Shown piece after piece: positions 43,506 through 51,735 of a stretch of 64,000 nucleotides of DNA. The position numbers and the translations under genes are program-made. Where the stretch lies: positions 176,688 through 240,687 of the forward strand of contig NZ_KE992171.1 of assembly GCF_000466425.1 (NCBI RefSeq). Direction: 5' to 3'. The first letter of the stretch is position 1, and every line of letters starts with the position of its first letter. This DNA comes from Capnocytophaga sp. oral taxon 863 str. F0517 (lineage in GTDB: Bacteria; Bacteroidota; Bacteroidia; Flavobacteriales; Flavobacteriaceae). The notes under the pieces are model-generated. The model was not told the origin of the DNA and did no database searches. It saw nothing but the letters and a program-made list of their open reading frames with translations.

Positions 43506-44957
43506 ATGTCGAGAGTAAAACAATTATTGCTATTCAGCTTGTGCTCTACCTTTGCCTTGGCACAAGAAACTGGAAAAAAAGATTACAAAAATGATTTAGA
43601 AGGCAAAGTAAAAAGTGTTCGCATTACTACCTATGTGGCCATGGACAAGGGAGGTGGAAATTATGGAAAAGGAAGTATAGCCAAGGGAATGGATAACATG
43701 CTTACCCATTATGATAAGAAAGGAAATGTTACCGAGAGGGTAGTTTATTATACCAATGGTGCGGTATGGTATACCAAAAAGTATATATATGAAGGTTATA
43801 ATATGAGCAAGCCAGCTGAGAAGCCAGCGGCCAAGACCCCAGAGCCTAAAAAAGAAAATGAGGAGGGGATTACACATGAAAGTCTCAAAGGGCGTGTAAC
43901 CTATCGCTACGATAAAAAAGGACAAAAAACAGAAGAATCTTCTTTCGATGCCAAGGGGGCACTCCTATGGCGCTATGTATATCGCTATGATACACGAGGC
44001 AATATATCCGAGAGAGATAGTTATGATAACCAAGCCATTTTGGTCTCTCGCGAATCCAACCGCTATGATTCCAATAATCATATCATAGAGAAAGTGATTA
44101 CCATGAAAAACCAGACCGCTTACAAATGTACTTGGAAATATGATGATAAGGGGAATACCATAGAGAAAGAGGAGTACTTCACCGAGCTTATCACTCCAGA
44201 GAAAGTAGATCGATTGGTGATAGATGAGGTCAATACCAAGGGGGTAATAAGGAAAAAACTCAAGTATGCCTATGATGCTAAGGGTAACAGAACGGAGGTA
44301 AATATCTATGATGCTCAGGAGAGAGCAACTCCAAAGCCTGCGGCACCAGCTCCTAAGCAGGAAGAAGCCTCTAAAGAGCCTACCTATGAAGAAATAGAAG
44401 ATCCTAAGCTACTCTTTACCAATGAATATGATAACTTAGGAAACCTTTGGAAAAAAGATACTTATGTGTATGACAAGGCAGGACAAATTATTGAGGTCAA
44501 GAGTGTGGATAATGAGCAAAAACCTTTCTTCCGCTATGCTTACAAATATGATAGCCGAGGTAATGAAATAGAACGTATCAACTATGACAAGAGCAATGAG
44601 GTAATCCAAAGGACAACCCAAGTATTCGATGACCAAGGACAACTTATCGAACGTGCGGAATATGACTCCTATGGAGAGCTTATCCAAAGAAACACCTATA
44701 AATATAATGAAAAAGGCCAAAGGATAGAACAAAAAGGCCATAATACAGATAACTCTCTAGCATTTGTAATCAAATATGTCTATAACAATGTAGGAGAATG
44801 TGTACAATCTACTACCTTCAATAATAAAGGAGAGGAAACCTCTAAGCTTATTCAGCAATATAAAGTGGATGCCCATAAAAACTGGACAAACCGTACCCAG
44901 TATTCCAATGGAAAGGCCACCTATATCACCGAACGTGTGATAGAATACTATAAATAA
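43506..44957 (+). CDS. Secreted YD-repeat-like protein
   Basis: Counting from 43506 the product has 483 residues: a signal peptide (about 1-20, LLLFSLCSTFALAQ) and then roughly ten to twelve degenerate repeats of the form Y-x-Y-D-x-x-G-N-x-x-E (for example YRYDTRGNISERDSYD, YKYDSRGNEIERINYD). These are like RHS/YD repeats but isolated and without a toxin tail. A Pro/Ala/Lys-rich linker (about 100-125) and a second one near 280-300 split the repeats into blocks. It is probably exported to the periplasm or surface as an elongated beta structure. An alternative start at 43425 gives a charged leader and is rejected. The role is unknown. Confidence 0.75.
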   Translation: MSRVKQLLLFSLCSTFALAQETGKKDYKNDLEGKVKSVRITTYVAMDKGGGNYGKGSIAKGMDNMLTHYDKKGNVTERVVYYTNGAVWYTKKYIYEGYNMSKPAEKPAAKTPEPKKENEEGITHESLKGRVTYRYDKKGQKTEESSFDAKGALLWRYVYRYDTRGNISERDSYDNQAILVSRESNRYDSNNHIIEKVITMKNQTAYKCTWKYDDKGNTIEKEEYFTELITPEKVDRLVIDEVNTKGVIRKKLKYAYDAKGNRTEVNIYDAQERATPKPAAPAPKQEEASKEPTYEEIEDPKLLFTNEYDNLGNLWKKDTYVYDKAGQIIEVKSVDNEQKPFFRYAYKYDSRGNEIERINYDKSNEVIQRTTQVFDDQGQLIERAEYDSYGELIQRNTYKYNEKGQRIEQKGHNTDNSLAFVIKYVYNNVGECVQSTTFNNKGEETSKLIQQYKVDAHKNWTNRTQYSNGKATYITERVIEYYK

Positions 44958-44994
44958 TCGAAGCTTATAAACTATAAAAACTACTTTTAAAGAA

Positions 44995-45040
44995 GAAAGA
45001 GGCTGTCCAAAGAAATTTTCGGACAGCCTCATTTCTTTCC
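44995..45040. terminator. Bidirectional terminator after the YD-repeat-like gene
   Basis: A 10-bp stem GAGGCTGTCC / GGACAGCCTC (44999-45008 and 45021-45030) with a 12-base loop lies between convergent genes, flanked by AAAGA and ATTTCTTT. Confidence 0.8.
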
Positions 45041-45066
45041 AATATAGGAACGTAATTTGTTATGTG

Positions 45067-45891
45067 TCAGAATGTAACCCCAAAGGAAAGCATCATGGCC
45101 GAAAATTTCGTAGCAGCTAAGTTGTTATATTGATACTTGAGTCCCCCCTGATATTGCTGGTGATAGTAATTGGCACCCACGGCAAAGGAGAAGATCTCCG
45201 AGTAAGAAAAAGCTGTATATTGCAACTGATAAGCTAGTGAAATAGGTCTATAAACAAAAACTTCCGCATCTTGGGTCATGGAAAAGCCAAATTGGTTAAT
45301 GCCATTGCCTATATAACCTGCCCCTAACCCCCAGCTAAGGCTCATTTGCTGAGAGCGAATACGAAAATACTGAGCCGTGAGGGAGACAAAATCCAAATGC
45401 TCGGTGGGGACACCGAGCTGCTTTTCCCAAAAGTGTTGGTAGGAAAGTGTTGCTCCAAAGCGACTACCCATACGTACTTTGCCTTGTAGGTTGTTTTGGA
45501 AGATGTGCATCCCCATGGAGACTTCATTGCTAACAGATGCACGAAACAGCGTAAAATCCTCTATGATTTGTTTCTCATAGGTATAGTCGCCCTTGCCCTT
45601 ATAATAGGGATAGGGATTAAGTTCCGCCGTTCGCATACGTCCGTACCGCTCATAGCTGCTTTCCACCAATAGGTTGTAGCCCAAGACAAAGGTTAGGTCT
45701 AAGAGCATGGGTAAAAAGGTAATATCGTCCCAAGCGGAATGAACCTGATAGCTCCCATCAGTGGAAGTGTGATACTCCTCACTTCCTGAGCTGTTTATAG
45801 GTGGGGAATCAAGCCTTTCCTTGGCTTCCTTGAGAGTTCCCTGCCCATAGGCTATCCCACAAAATAGAAAAAAAAGTAAAAAATGTTTCAT
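45067..45891 (-). CDS. Hypothetical outer-membrane beta-barrel protein
   Basis: From the Met at 45891 the product has 274 residues: a signal peptide (MKHFLLFFLFCGIAYGQG), a short polar linker and then a region with alternating hydrophobic strands, Gly and aromatic residues (VRMGSRFGATLSYQHFW, LSWGLGAGYIGNG, YHQQYQGGLKYQYNN). It ends in a strand with terminal Phe (MMLSFGVTF), typical of outer-membrane barrels. An upstream in-frame ATG at 45948 lies in GTGAAAA-type repeat sequence and is rejected. No family is recognised. Confidence 0.7.
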   Translation of the reverse strand: MKHFLLFFLFCGIAYGQGTLKEAKERLDSPPINSSGSEEYHTSTDGSYQVHSAWDDITFLPMLLDLTFVLGYNLLVESSYERYGRMRTAELNPYPYYKGKGDYTYEKQIIEDFTLFRASVSNEVSMGMHIFQNNLQGKVRMGSRFGATLSYQHFWEKQLGVPTEHLDFVSLTAQYFRIRSQQMSLSWGLGAGYIGNGINQFGFSMTQDAEVFVYRPISLAYQLQYTAFSYSEIFSFAVGANYYHQQYQGGLKYQYNNLAATKFSAMMLSFGVTF

Positions 45892-45982
45892 AATAGTGAC
45901 AAAAAAAGTAAAAAAGTGAAAAGTGAAAAATGAAGAGAGACTCATCATTTATCGCCATTCACCTTTCACTTGTCGTCAGTCA
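45892..45982. repeat. Repeat-like spacer (GTGAAAA and TCATT words)
   Basis: The spacer between two minus-strand genes reads as GTAAAAAAGTGAAAAGTGAAAA followed by CATTCACCTTTCACTTGTCG and CAGTCATTAGTAATTG. These words recur in other spacers of this window. Confidence 0.6.
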
Positions 45983-47536
45983 TTAGTAATTGCCTTGGTG
46001 GTTTTTCTTAAGCAAATCATTGACGGATTTCACAGGGTTGAAGGTAATCTGAGGGACTTCCACAAAGATACTGATCCAGCCGGCCATAGCTCCGTTCCAT
46101 AAGCCAGGGAGTTCTAAGGCCTTGAGAGGGTGACCGTTATAGGATTTTTCGGTGATGAAGCTCAGCTTCTTGTCCTGGAATTCCTCTAAGGCAAATACCT
46201 CTCCCTTATAGTTCTTGATACAGCAGACGATATCCACTGGGTTGAAGTGAGTAGAGGCCTGTAGGCGTTCCCATTGTTGGGGATTGTCCTTGTCTATCTG
46301 TGCCATTTCGATGATTTGTAGGGATTCGTTGCCATCGGCATCTTTCACCCAGAAGGGGCCACCGCCTATTTCACCTTCGTTCTTGACCATACCACATACG
46401 CGGATAGGACGGTTCAGTACCTGATAGATGTACTCTATCATATAGCGTTTGGCAAACTTATGTACATAAGGAGGTACCTTGATATTGAGTTCGGAGAGGA
46501 ACTTGAGGATATCGGGGATTTCTTTCTTCTTGAGTTTTTCCTTTTGGATTTTCTGAAGGATTTTATGCACCTTGGCGCGGGTATCCTCGAGCTTACCGGC
46601 CAAGACCTCCTTGTAGAAGATAGCCTCATCGGCATAGGATTCTACCACCACATTGTCGATATTCTTGATAAAGATAATATCGGCATTCAGCTCGTTGAGG
46701 TTCTTGAGCAAGGCGCCATGTCCGGCAGGGCGGAAGAGGAGCTTGTTGTTCTCATCGCGGAAGTACTCATTATCAAGAGTAAGGGCTACCGTATCCGTGC
46801 TCTCGCTTTGGTGGGAGAAGCTCACCTCGAAGTGTACTCCATATTGTTTTTCCAAGCTGGGGCGTATCTCGGCCAATTGGTTGAGAAAGAGGGTGCTATA
46901 TTCCTTGTTGATAGTAAAATGTAGATTGACCACCTCGCCCTGAGCGGCATAGAGGAAAGCCTCGCGGAAGTGTTCTTCGAAGGCGGTCACTACCTTTTCT
47001 CCATATTTGTGGAAGGGGAATAGTCCTTTGGGTTTGTTTTTGTAGTTAAAAGGCTCTTCCTTGAGTAGGATATGAGCGATACGGAGCTTCTGTTCATCTT
47101 CACTAAGTCCCTCGAAGGCCTTATGTTGCTCAATATACTTTTGCAAGGCATCGTAGAAAGCGAATTGTGGGAGGTGATGGAAGAAAATCTCTGCATTGGC
47201 ATTGCCGCTTTCTTTGATATATTCATTAAAAGTCTGCTTTTTGGGGTCAAAATCGCTTTCGAAGGCAGAAAGGAACTGGAACATACGGGTAGCGGAGCCC
47301 GAAGCAGGGACGAACTTGAGGATGTCCAAGCTATTTTTCTTCTTTTGGTAGGTGGCCACATACTGGATGGCATCCTCGCGAGAGAAGGCTAAGATACCAT
47401 TGCCTACATGGGCAGGAGCTACCAAGTTCACAGGAGGAACTCCTTCGAGGAAAATAGCCACTTGTTCTTGTAACTTACTGACTTTGATTCCTTTTTCTCC
47501 TAAGAGAAGTTGGTCGTACTCGGTTAATTCTTTCAT
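45983..47536 (-). CDS. DUF4301 family protein
   Basis: The 517-residue soluble protein matches the DUF4301 family of Bacteroidota, whose sequence suggests a nucleotidyltransferase-like fold. Notable stretches are FVPASGSATRMFQFLSAF, LLFRPAGHGALLKNLNELN, IFIKNIDNV and VCGMVKNEGEIGGGPFW. The SGSATRM and PAGHGAL motifs resemble the nucleotide-binding loops of UDP-sugar pyrophosphorylases, so a sugar-nucleotide role is inferred. Its start overlaps the stop of the NadR-like gene by 4 bases (ATGA), making it the last gene of a four-gene minus-strand operon. Confidence 0.85.
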   Translation of the reverse strand: MKELTEYDQLLLGEKGIKVSKLQEQVAIFLEGVPPVNLVAPAHVGNGILAFSREDAIQYVATYQKKKNSLDILKFVPASGSATRMFQFLSAFESDFDPKKQTFNEYIKESGNANAEIFFHHLPQFAFYDALQKYIEQHKAFEGLSEDEQKLRIAHILLKEEPFNYKNKPKGLFPFHKYGEKVVTAFEEHFREAFLYAAQGEVVNLHFTINKEYSTLFLNQLAEIRPSLEKQYGVHFEVSFSHQSESTDTVALTLDNEYFRDENNKLLFRPAGHGALLKNLNELNADIIFIKNIDNVVVESYADEAIFYKEVLAGKLEDTRAKVHKILQKIQKEKLKKKEIPDILKFLSELNIKVPPYVHKFAKRYMIEYIYQVLNRPIRVCGMVKNEGEIGGGPFWVKDADGNESLQIIEMAQIDKDNPQQWERLQASTHFNPVDIVCCIKNYKGEVFALEEFQDKKLSFITEKSYNGHPLKALELPGLWNGAMAGWISIFVEVPQITFNPVKSVNDLLKKNHQGNY

Positions 47537-48081
47537 TTGTTTAGTATTAGATTGATTTGTTCTATTCTATGGTCTATTCCTCCTTTCAACAGGTGAAAGG
47601 GGATTGTTTTTTTCTCTAAAAAGTTCTTGAAAAAGGAGAAAATCTCCTCTCGTTCATGAGGCTTATCCCTTAAGTCATCGGCTACCCAAGGAGTATCGAT
47701 ATAGGTAAGGAAGATATGATCATACTTATGACTTAGGGCTTGCTTTTCTATCATAGGATCACATTTCCCATAATAGATATAGGAATAGACGACCAATTCC
47801 AAGAGACAAGTATCACAAAAGAGATAATCATTGGCCTTGAGTAGGGCTTCGTTTTCCAAGCGTATTTGTCCCTTAGCGATAGGTAACAAGTCGTCCCAAG
47901 AACATACCGCGCGCTGCTTGTCCCATTTTTCTTGTAGGTAGAGGCGCATATATTCCTCCACCCACTGGGTATGGTGCAGGGCAGCCATTCGCTGGCTAAG
48001 GGTCGTCTTCCCGGTGGATTCAGGCCCTACGAAGGCGATGCGCTGGCAGGTGCTTGGTCGTTGTATAAGATCTTTTTCCAT
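47533..48081 (-). CDS. NadR-like ribosylnicotinamide kinase/ATPase
   Basis: The 182-residue P-loop kinase carries Walker A FVGPESTGKTTLSQRM at the N-terminus and the YMRLYLQEKW and LENEALLKANDYLFCDTCLLE segments of the NadR C-terminal kinase domain. The nucleotidyltransferase domain of full NadR is absent. It would phosphorylate nicotinamide riboside brought in by PnuC, trapping it in the cell. The start must be near 48081 to include Walker A, which makes a 55-bp overlap with the end of pnuC. Confidence 0.82.
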   Translation of the reverse strand: MEKDLIQRPSTCQRIAFVGPESTGKTTLSQRMAALHHTQWVEEYMRLYLQEKWDKQRAVCSWDDLLPIAKGQIRLENEALLKANDYLFCDTCLLELVVYSYIYYGKCDPMIEKQALSHKYDHIFLTYIDTPWVADDLRDKPHEREEIFSFFKNFLEKKTIPFHLLKGGIDHRIEQINLILNK

Positions 48082-48719
48082 TCTATATAAGCTAAAATAG
48101 CGATAAGGGTATAGACGATGTATATTAGGGAACTGAACAAGAATCCCTTATAGGCATATAAGGGAACAGAGATGATATTGCCCACGATCCAAAAGAGCCA
48201 GTTCTCTATCTTGCGCCTTGCCATAAGCCACATCCCGACTAAGAAAATGGCGGTAGTAGTGGCATCCACCCAGTCCGTCCATACAAAATACTTGAAGCCC
48301 AACTCGGTACCCTCCATAGAGAAATCATGGTTGATATAAGGCCTAAAGTAATAGACAAACATGACAAAGAGCCAGCTAAAAAGGGCGAGCCATAGCGTAC
48401 TTTTGGTCTCGGAGAGGTTCATCTTGCCTATTTTCACATGCACACTATCCTCTCTGTGCTTCGCCCAAAGGATCCAGCCATATAGGCTCATAGCGGTATA
48501 GTAGGCGTTGATAAGCATATCGCCGAAGAGCCTTCCTACCCATAGGAGGTATACATAGAGCACTGTACTGACGATTCCAGTGGGGTATACCCATATGTTT
48601 CTCCTTTTAGAGAAGAAGACACTGATAAGGCCGAAGCTCCCACCTAATAGTTCGATAATTACCAAGTGGGTGGGGGTTCCCTTATATTGAGAGAAAATCC
48701 AATCAAAAATAAGGTTCAT
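48027..48719 (-). CDS. pnuC: PnuC-family vitamin-precursor transporter
   Basis: The 230-residue membrane protein has seven or eight spans and PnuC motifs such as ELLGGSFGLISVFFSKRRN, YGWILWAKHR, WTDWVDATTTAIFLVGM and NWLFWIVGNIISVPLYAYKG. PnuC imports nicotinamide riboside by facilitated diffusion and relatives (PnuT) take thiamine. The downstream NadR-like kinase argues for nicotinamide riboside, while the upstream thiamine-binding protein gene argues for thiamine, so substrate assignment is open. Its start overlaps the thiamine-binding gene by 17 bp and its end overlaps the kinase by 55 bp. Confidence 0.9.
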   Translation of the reverse strand: MNLIFDWIFSQYKGTPTHLVIIELLGGSFGLISVFFSKRRNIWVYPTGIVSTVLYVYLLWVGRLFGDMLINAYYTAMSLYGWILWAKHREDSVHVKIGKMNLSETKSTLWLALFSWLFVMFVYYFRPYINHDFSMEGTELGFKYFVWTDWVDATTTAIFLVGMWLMARRKIENWLFWIVGNIISVPLYAYKGFLFSSLIYIVYTLIAILAYIEWKKILYNDQAPASASPS

Positions 48720-48963
48720 AGTTGTGTCGGTCGGATTTTACTATTTTTATGTAAATGAGGCCACTTTCTATAAGATCAAATACCTCCTTGACCTCCTGGG
48801 TAAGGACTTCCATCACACGGTCGTACTCTCCGTATACCTGGGTACTAAGTGGATTTTCATATACGATAAGCCCAGAGGTGCGGAGCTTCTTGATAAAGTG
48901 AATGACAGGTTCTCTGAATCCGTCCTGAAGAGGACTAAGGGTAAGTTCTACAGATACTTTCAT
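48703..48963 (-). CDS. MTH1187/YkoF-like thiamine-binding protein
   Basis: The 86-residue protein has the ferredoxin-like fold of the MTH1187 (thiamine-binding, formerly DUF77) family: VSVELTLSPLQDGFREPVIHFIKKL and a second half ending in IKIVKSDR. Such proteins bind thiamine or its precursors, but the ligand is uncertain. It heads the operon thiamine-binding, PnuC, NadR-like, DUF4301. A minus-strand -7 box TATATTTG at 48992-48999 supports a promoter directly in front, leaving no room for a TPP riboswitch. Confidence 0.82.
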   Translation of the reverse strand: MKVSVELTLSPLQDGFREPVIHFIKKLRTSGLIVYENPLSTQVYGEYDRVMEVLTQEVKEVFDLIESGLIYIKIVKSDRHNYEPYF

Positions 48964-48991
48964 GATAAAAGGTGCTTTTATTTTCGGATAG

Positions 48992-48999
48992 CAAATATA
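48992..48999 (-). promoter_or_regulatory. -7 box of the thiamine-binding/pnuC operon
   Basis: TATATTTG on the minus strand matches TAnnTTTG, 29 bp before the start at 48963. A suitably spaced TTG was not found. Confidence 0.5.
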
Positions 49000-49040
49000 C
49001 TAAAAAAAAAGGAAATAACATATATTTTTTGAATATATTT

Positions 49041-49071
49041 TTTGATAAAAGTATAAATAGTAGTAACTTTG
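49041..49071 (+). promoter_or_regulatory. Promoter of the SanA-like gene
   Basis: TTTG at 49041-49044 and TAACTTTG at 49064-49071 with a 19-bp spacer. The ATG follows at 49100. Confidence 0.8.
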
Positions 49072-49099
49072 CCTGCTGTAACCGTAATTCCCTTCTAGC

Positions 49100-49765
49100 A
49101 TGGCAATGAAAATAGGTTTCTCCCGAGAGTTCTTGAAAAAGAATATGTTTTTTGTACTTTTTCTTCTTCTGATGGCTGTGATAGTGCTCCACAATGCTGA
49201 TAGTACGATTCGCAAGGCCAGCGAGGGCAAGCTCTATACCGAGCTCGATAGTATCCCCAAGCGGAAGGTAGGCTTACTCTTAGGTACCAGTAAGTTGCTT
49301 AAGAACGGGCAACCCAACCTGTATTTTCAGTATAGGGTGGAGGCTGCTGCTGCCCTTTTCAAGGCTCGAAAGGTGGATTTCATCCTCATCAGTGGGGATA
49401 ATAGCCGCCAGGGATACGATGAGCCTTCGGATATGCGGGAGGCACTCATCGCCCTTGGGGTGCCCCAAGAGCGTATTTACTTGGATTATGCAGGCTTTCG
49501 CACCTTGGATTCGGTGGTCAGGGCTAAGGAGATCTTTGGGCTTACGGAGCTGACCCTTATCTCTCAGGAGTTCCACAACCAGCGCGCACTCTACCTAGCA
49601 CAGAAGCATGGAATCAAGGCCATAGGCTTTTGTGCTCGGGATGTGGATAAGTACTTTGGCTTGAAGACGAGAGTTCGAGAGTACTTCGCCCGTGTGAAAG
49701 TGTTTTGGGACTTGACTTTTGGGGTGCAGCCCAAGTATTTAGGAGAAAAAATAGAAATACAGTAG
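49100..49765 (+). CDS. SanA/YdcF-like DUF218 membrane protein
   Basis: The 221-residue protein has one N-terminal membrane span (about 17-33) and a DUF218 domain. Landmarks are VGLLLGTSKLLKNGQPN, YRVEAAAALFKARKVDFILISGDN, DYAGFRTLDSVVRAKEIFG and LISQEFHNQRALYLAQKHG. SanA-type proteins influence the envelope barrier to vancomycin; the chemistry is unresolved. Met3 (49106) is an alternative start. It is followed 2 bp later by the RsmI-like gene and probably shares one transcript with it and hflX. Confidence 0.88.
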   Translation: MAMKIGFSREFLKKNMFFVLFLLLMAVIVLHNADSTIRKASEGKLYTELDSIPKRKVGLLLGTSKLLKNGQPNLYFQYRVEAAAALFKARKVDFILISGDNSRQGYDEPSDMREALIALGVPQERIYLDYAGFRTLDSVVRAKEIFGLTELTLISQEFHNQRALYLAQKHGIKAIGFCARDVDKYFGLKTRVREYFARVKVFWDLTFGVQPKYLGEKIEIQ

Positions 49766-49767
49766 TT

Positions 49768-50481
49768 ATGCAGGCGATAGGAAATTTGTATCTGATACCC
49801 AATTTGTTAGGAGAGACACAGGCAGATCAGGTCTTACCCCCACGGGTAAGAGAGGTGGTACTACAGTGCAAGCACTTCATTGTGGAGAATGCCAAGAATG
49901 CGCGGCACTTTATCAAGCAGCTTGCCCCAGAGCATCCACAAGCGGAGTTGGAGCTTTTTGTGCTGAACAAGCATACCTTGGAGGAGGACAAGCAGCAGTT
50001 TCTATCTCCCTGCCTTGCAGGCTATCCCATGGGGATTATCTCCGATGCAGGTTGTCCTGCCATTGCAGACCCAGGCAGTGATATCGTACGTATGGCTCAC
50101 CAGAAGGGGATACGAGTTGTACCTTTGGTAGGGCCTTCCTCCCTATTGCTTGCCCTAATGGCCAGTGGGCTGAACGGGCAGTCCTTTGCCTTCAACGGCT
50201 ACCTGCCTATAGATAAAACAGAGCGCAAGGCCGCCCTTAAGCGCTTGGAAAAGAGGGCTAAAGAGGAACGCCAGTCCCAACTCTTTATAGAGACTCCTTA
50301 CCGTAATGAGGCTTTATTAGATGAGATGCTACAGCAGCTCTCCCCACAGACCTCCCTATGTGTGGCCACCAATATCACCCTCTCCGAGGAGTCTATACAT
50401 ACTTATACCGTAGGGGAGTGGCGGCATAAGCGCAAAGGACTGCAATTGGACAAACAACCGACGATTTTTATTTTGTTATAA
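49768..50481 (+). CDS. SAM-dependent methyltransferase of the tetrapyrrole-methylase/RsmI superfamily
   Basis: The 237-residue protein starts MQAIGNLYLIPNLLGE and carries GIISDAGCPAIADPGSDIV and VPLVGPSSLLLALMASGLNGQ, the SAM-binding signatures of the RsmI/CbiF superfamily. RsmI methylates the ribose of C1402 in 16S rRNA. The N-terminal GTPIGNLGD pattern of true RsmI is replaced, which is typical of a second Bacteroidota paralogue, so I do not assign rsmI. The start at 49768 is 2 bp after the upstream stop; an ATG at 49705 lies inside that gene and is rejected. Confidence 0.85.
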   Translation: MQAIGNLYLIPNLLGETQADQVLPPRVREVVLQCKHFIVENAKNARHFIKQLAPEHPQAELELFVLNKHTLEEDKQQFLSPCLAGYPMGIISDAGCPAIADPGSDIVRMAHQKGIRVVPLVGPSSLLLALMASGLNGQSFAFNGYLPIDKTERKAALKRLEKRAKEERQSQLFIETPYRNEALLDEMLQQLSPQTSLCVATNITLSEESIHTYTVGEWRHKRKGLQLDKQPTIFILL

Positions 50482-50517
50482 CTCAAAATTTAAAACTCAA
50501 AAATCAAAATTTTCAGC

Positions 50518-51735
50518 ATGCTTGAAAAGAAAAATTTAGACTATGAAAAGGTGGTGCTGGTAGGTGTAATTACCGCTACCCAAAATGAAGAAAAAGCCCA
50601 CGAATATTTGGACGAACTGGAGTTTTTGACCTACACCGCAGGTGGAGAGGTGATCAAGCGCTTTACCCAACGCCTTGATACCCCCAACCCGAAGACCTTC
50701 ATCGGAACGGGAAAAATGGAGGAGCTTACCCAGTTTGTCGAGGAAAATGAAATAGGCACTGTTATCTTTGATGACGAACTGACCCCCGCTCAGCAGAATA
50801 ATATAGAAAAAATTCTAAGAATCAAAATCTTGGATAGGACTACCCTTATCTTAGATATCTTTGCCCAGCGTGCCCAGACCAGCTATGCCCGTACTCAGGT
50901 GGAACTGGCACAGTATCAGTATCTGCTACCTCGCCTTACCGGGCTTTGGACACACTTGGAACGCCAGCGAGGGGGGATTGGGATGCGAGGCCCTGGAGAG
51001 ACGGAGATAGAGACCGACCGCCGTATCGTGCGCGACCGCATCGCCTTGCTTAAGAAGAAGCTCGAAACCATAGACAGACAGATGGCCACTCAGCGTAGCA
51101 ACCGTGGAGCTTTGGTACGGGTTGCCCTGATTGGATATACCAATGTGGGCAAATCGACCCTGATGAACCTTATTAGCAAAAGTGAGGTCTTTGCTGAAAA
51201 TAAGCTCTTTGCGACCCTTGATACTACAGTGCGCAAGGTAGTCATTGGCAACCTGCCTTTCTTGCTGAGTGATACGGTAGGTTTTATTCGTAAGCTCCCT
51301 ACCCAGCTTATCGAATCGTTCAAGAGTACCTTGGACGAGGTCAGGGATGCCGACCTATTGCTGCATGTGGTGGATATATCTCACCCCAATTTTGAGGATC
51401 ATATCGCTTCAGTGAACCAGATATTGGGCGAGATACAGAGCATCAACAAGCCTACCCTCATGGTCTTTAATAAGATAGATGCCTATACCCACCAAACTAT
51501 AGCCGAAGATGACCTTATGACAGAGAAAACCTCTCGACACTTCACCTTAGAGGAGTGGAAACAGACTTGGATGAACCGTATGAATGGAGATGCCATCTTT
51601 ATTTCAGCTGTTAATAAGGAAAATATACAAGAGTTTCGAGAAAAAGTATATAAAAAAGTAAGGGAAATACACATTACGCGCTTCCCTTACAACAATTTTT
51701 TGTACCCAGAGGTAGAAATAGAGGAAGAATCCTAA
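50518..51735 (+). CDS. hflX: Ribosome-associated GTPase HflX
   Basis: The 405-residue GTPase splits or rescues stalled ribosomes. The N-terminal HflX domain is seen (YLDELEFLTYTAGGE, FIGTGKMEELTQFVEEN, DDELTPAQQNNIE). The glycine-rich linker RQRGGIGMRGPGETEIETDRR follows, then the G domain with G1 GYTNVGKST, G3 DTVGFI and G4 NKID. The length is normal. The last four bases overlap the end of the convergent menB gene. Confidence 0.96.
   Translation: MLEKKNLDYEKVVLVGVITATQNEEKAHEYLDELEFLTYTAGGEVIKRFTQRLDTPNPKTFIGTGKMEELTQFVEENEIGTVIFDDELTPAQQNNIEKILRIKILDRTTLILDIFAQRAQTSYARTQVELAQYQYLLPRLTGLWTHLERQRGGIGMRGPGETEIETDRRIVRDRIALLKKKLETIDRQMATQRSNRGALVRVALIGYTNVGKSTLMNLISKSEVFAENKLFATLDTTVRKVVIGNLPFLLSDTVGFIRKLPTQLIESFKSTLDEVRDADLLLHVVDISHPNFEDHIASVNQILGEIQSINKPTLMVFNKIDAYTHQTIAEDDLMTEKTSRHFTLEEWKQTWMNRMNGDAIFISAVNKENIQEFREKVYKKVREIHITRFPYNNFLYPEVEIEEES

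Noticed and set aside
48964-48999. TPP riboswitch in front of the thiamine-binding/pnuC operon
   Set aside because: The -7 box lies only 29 bp before the start codon, so there is no room for the aptamer, and the CTGAGA core is absent.
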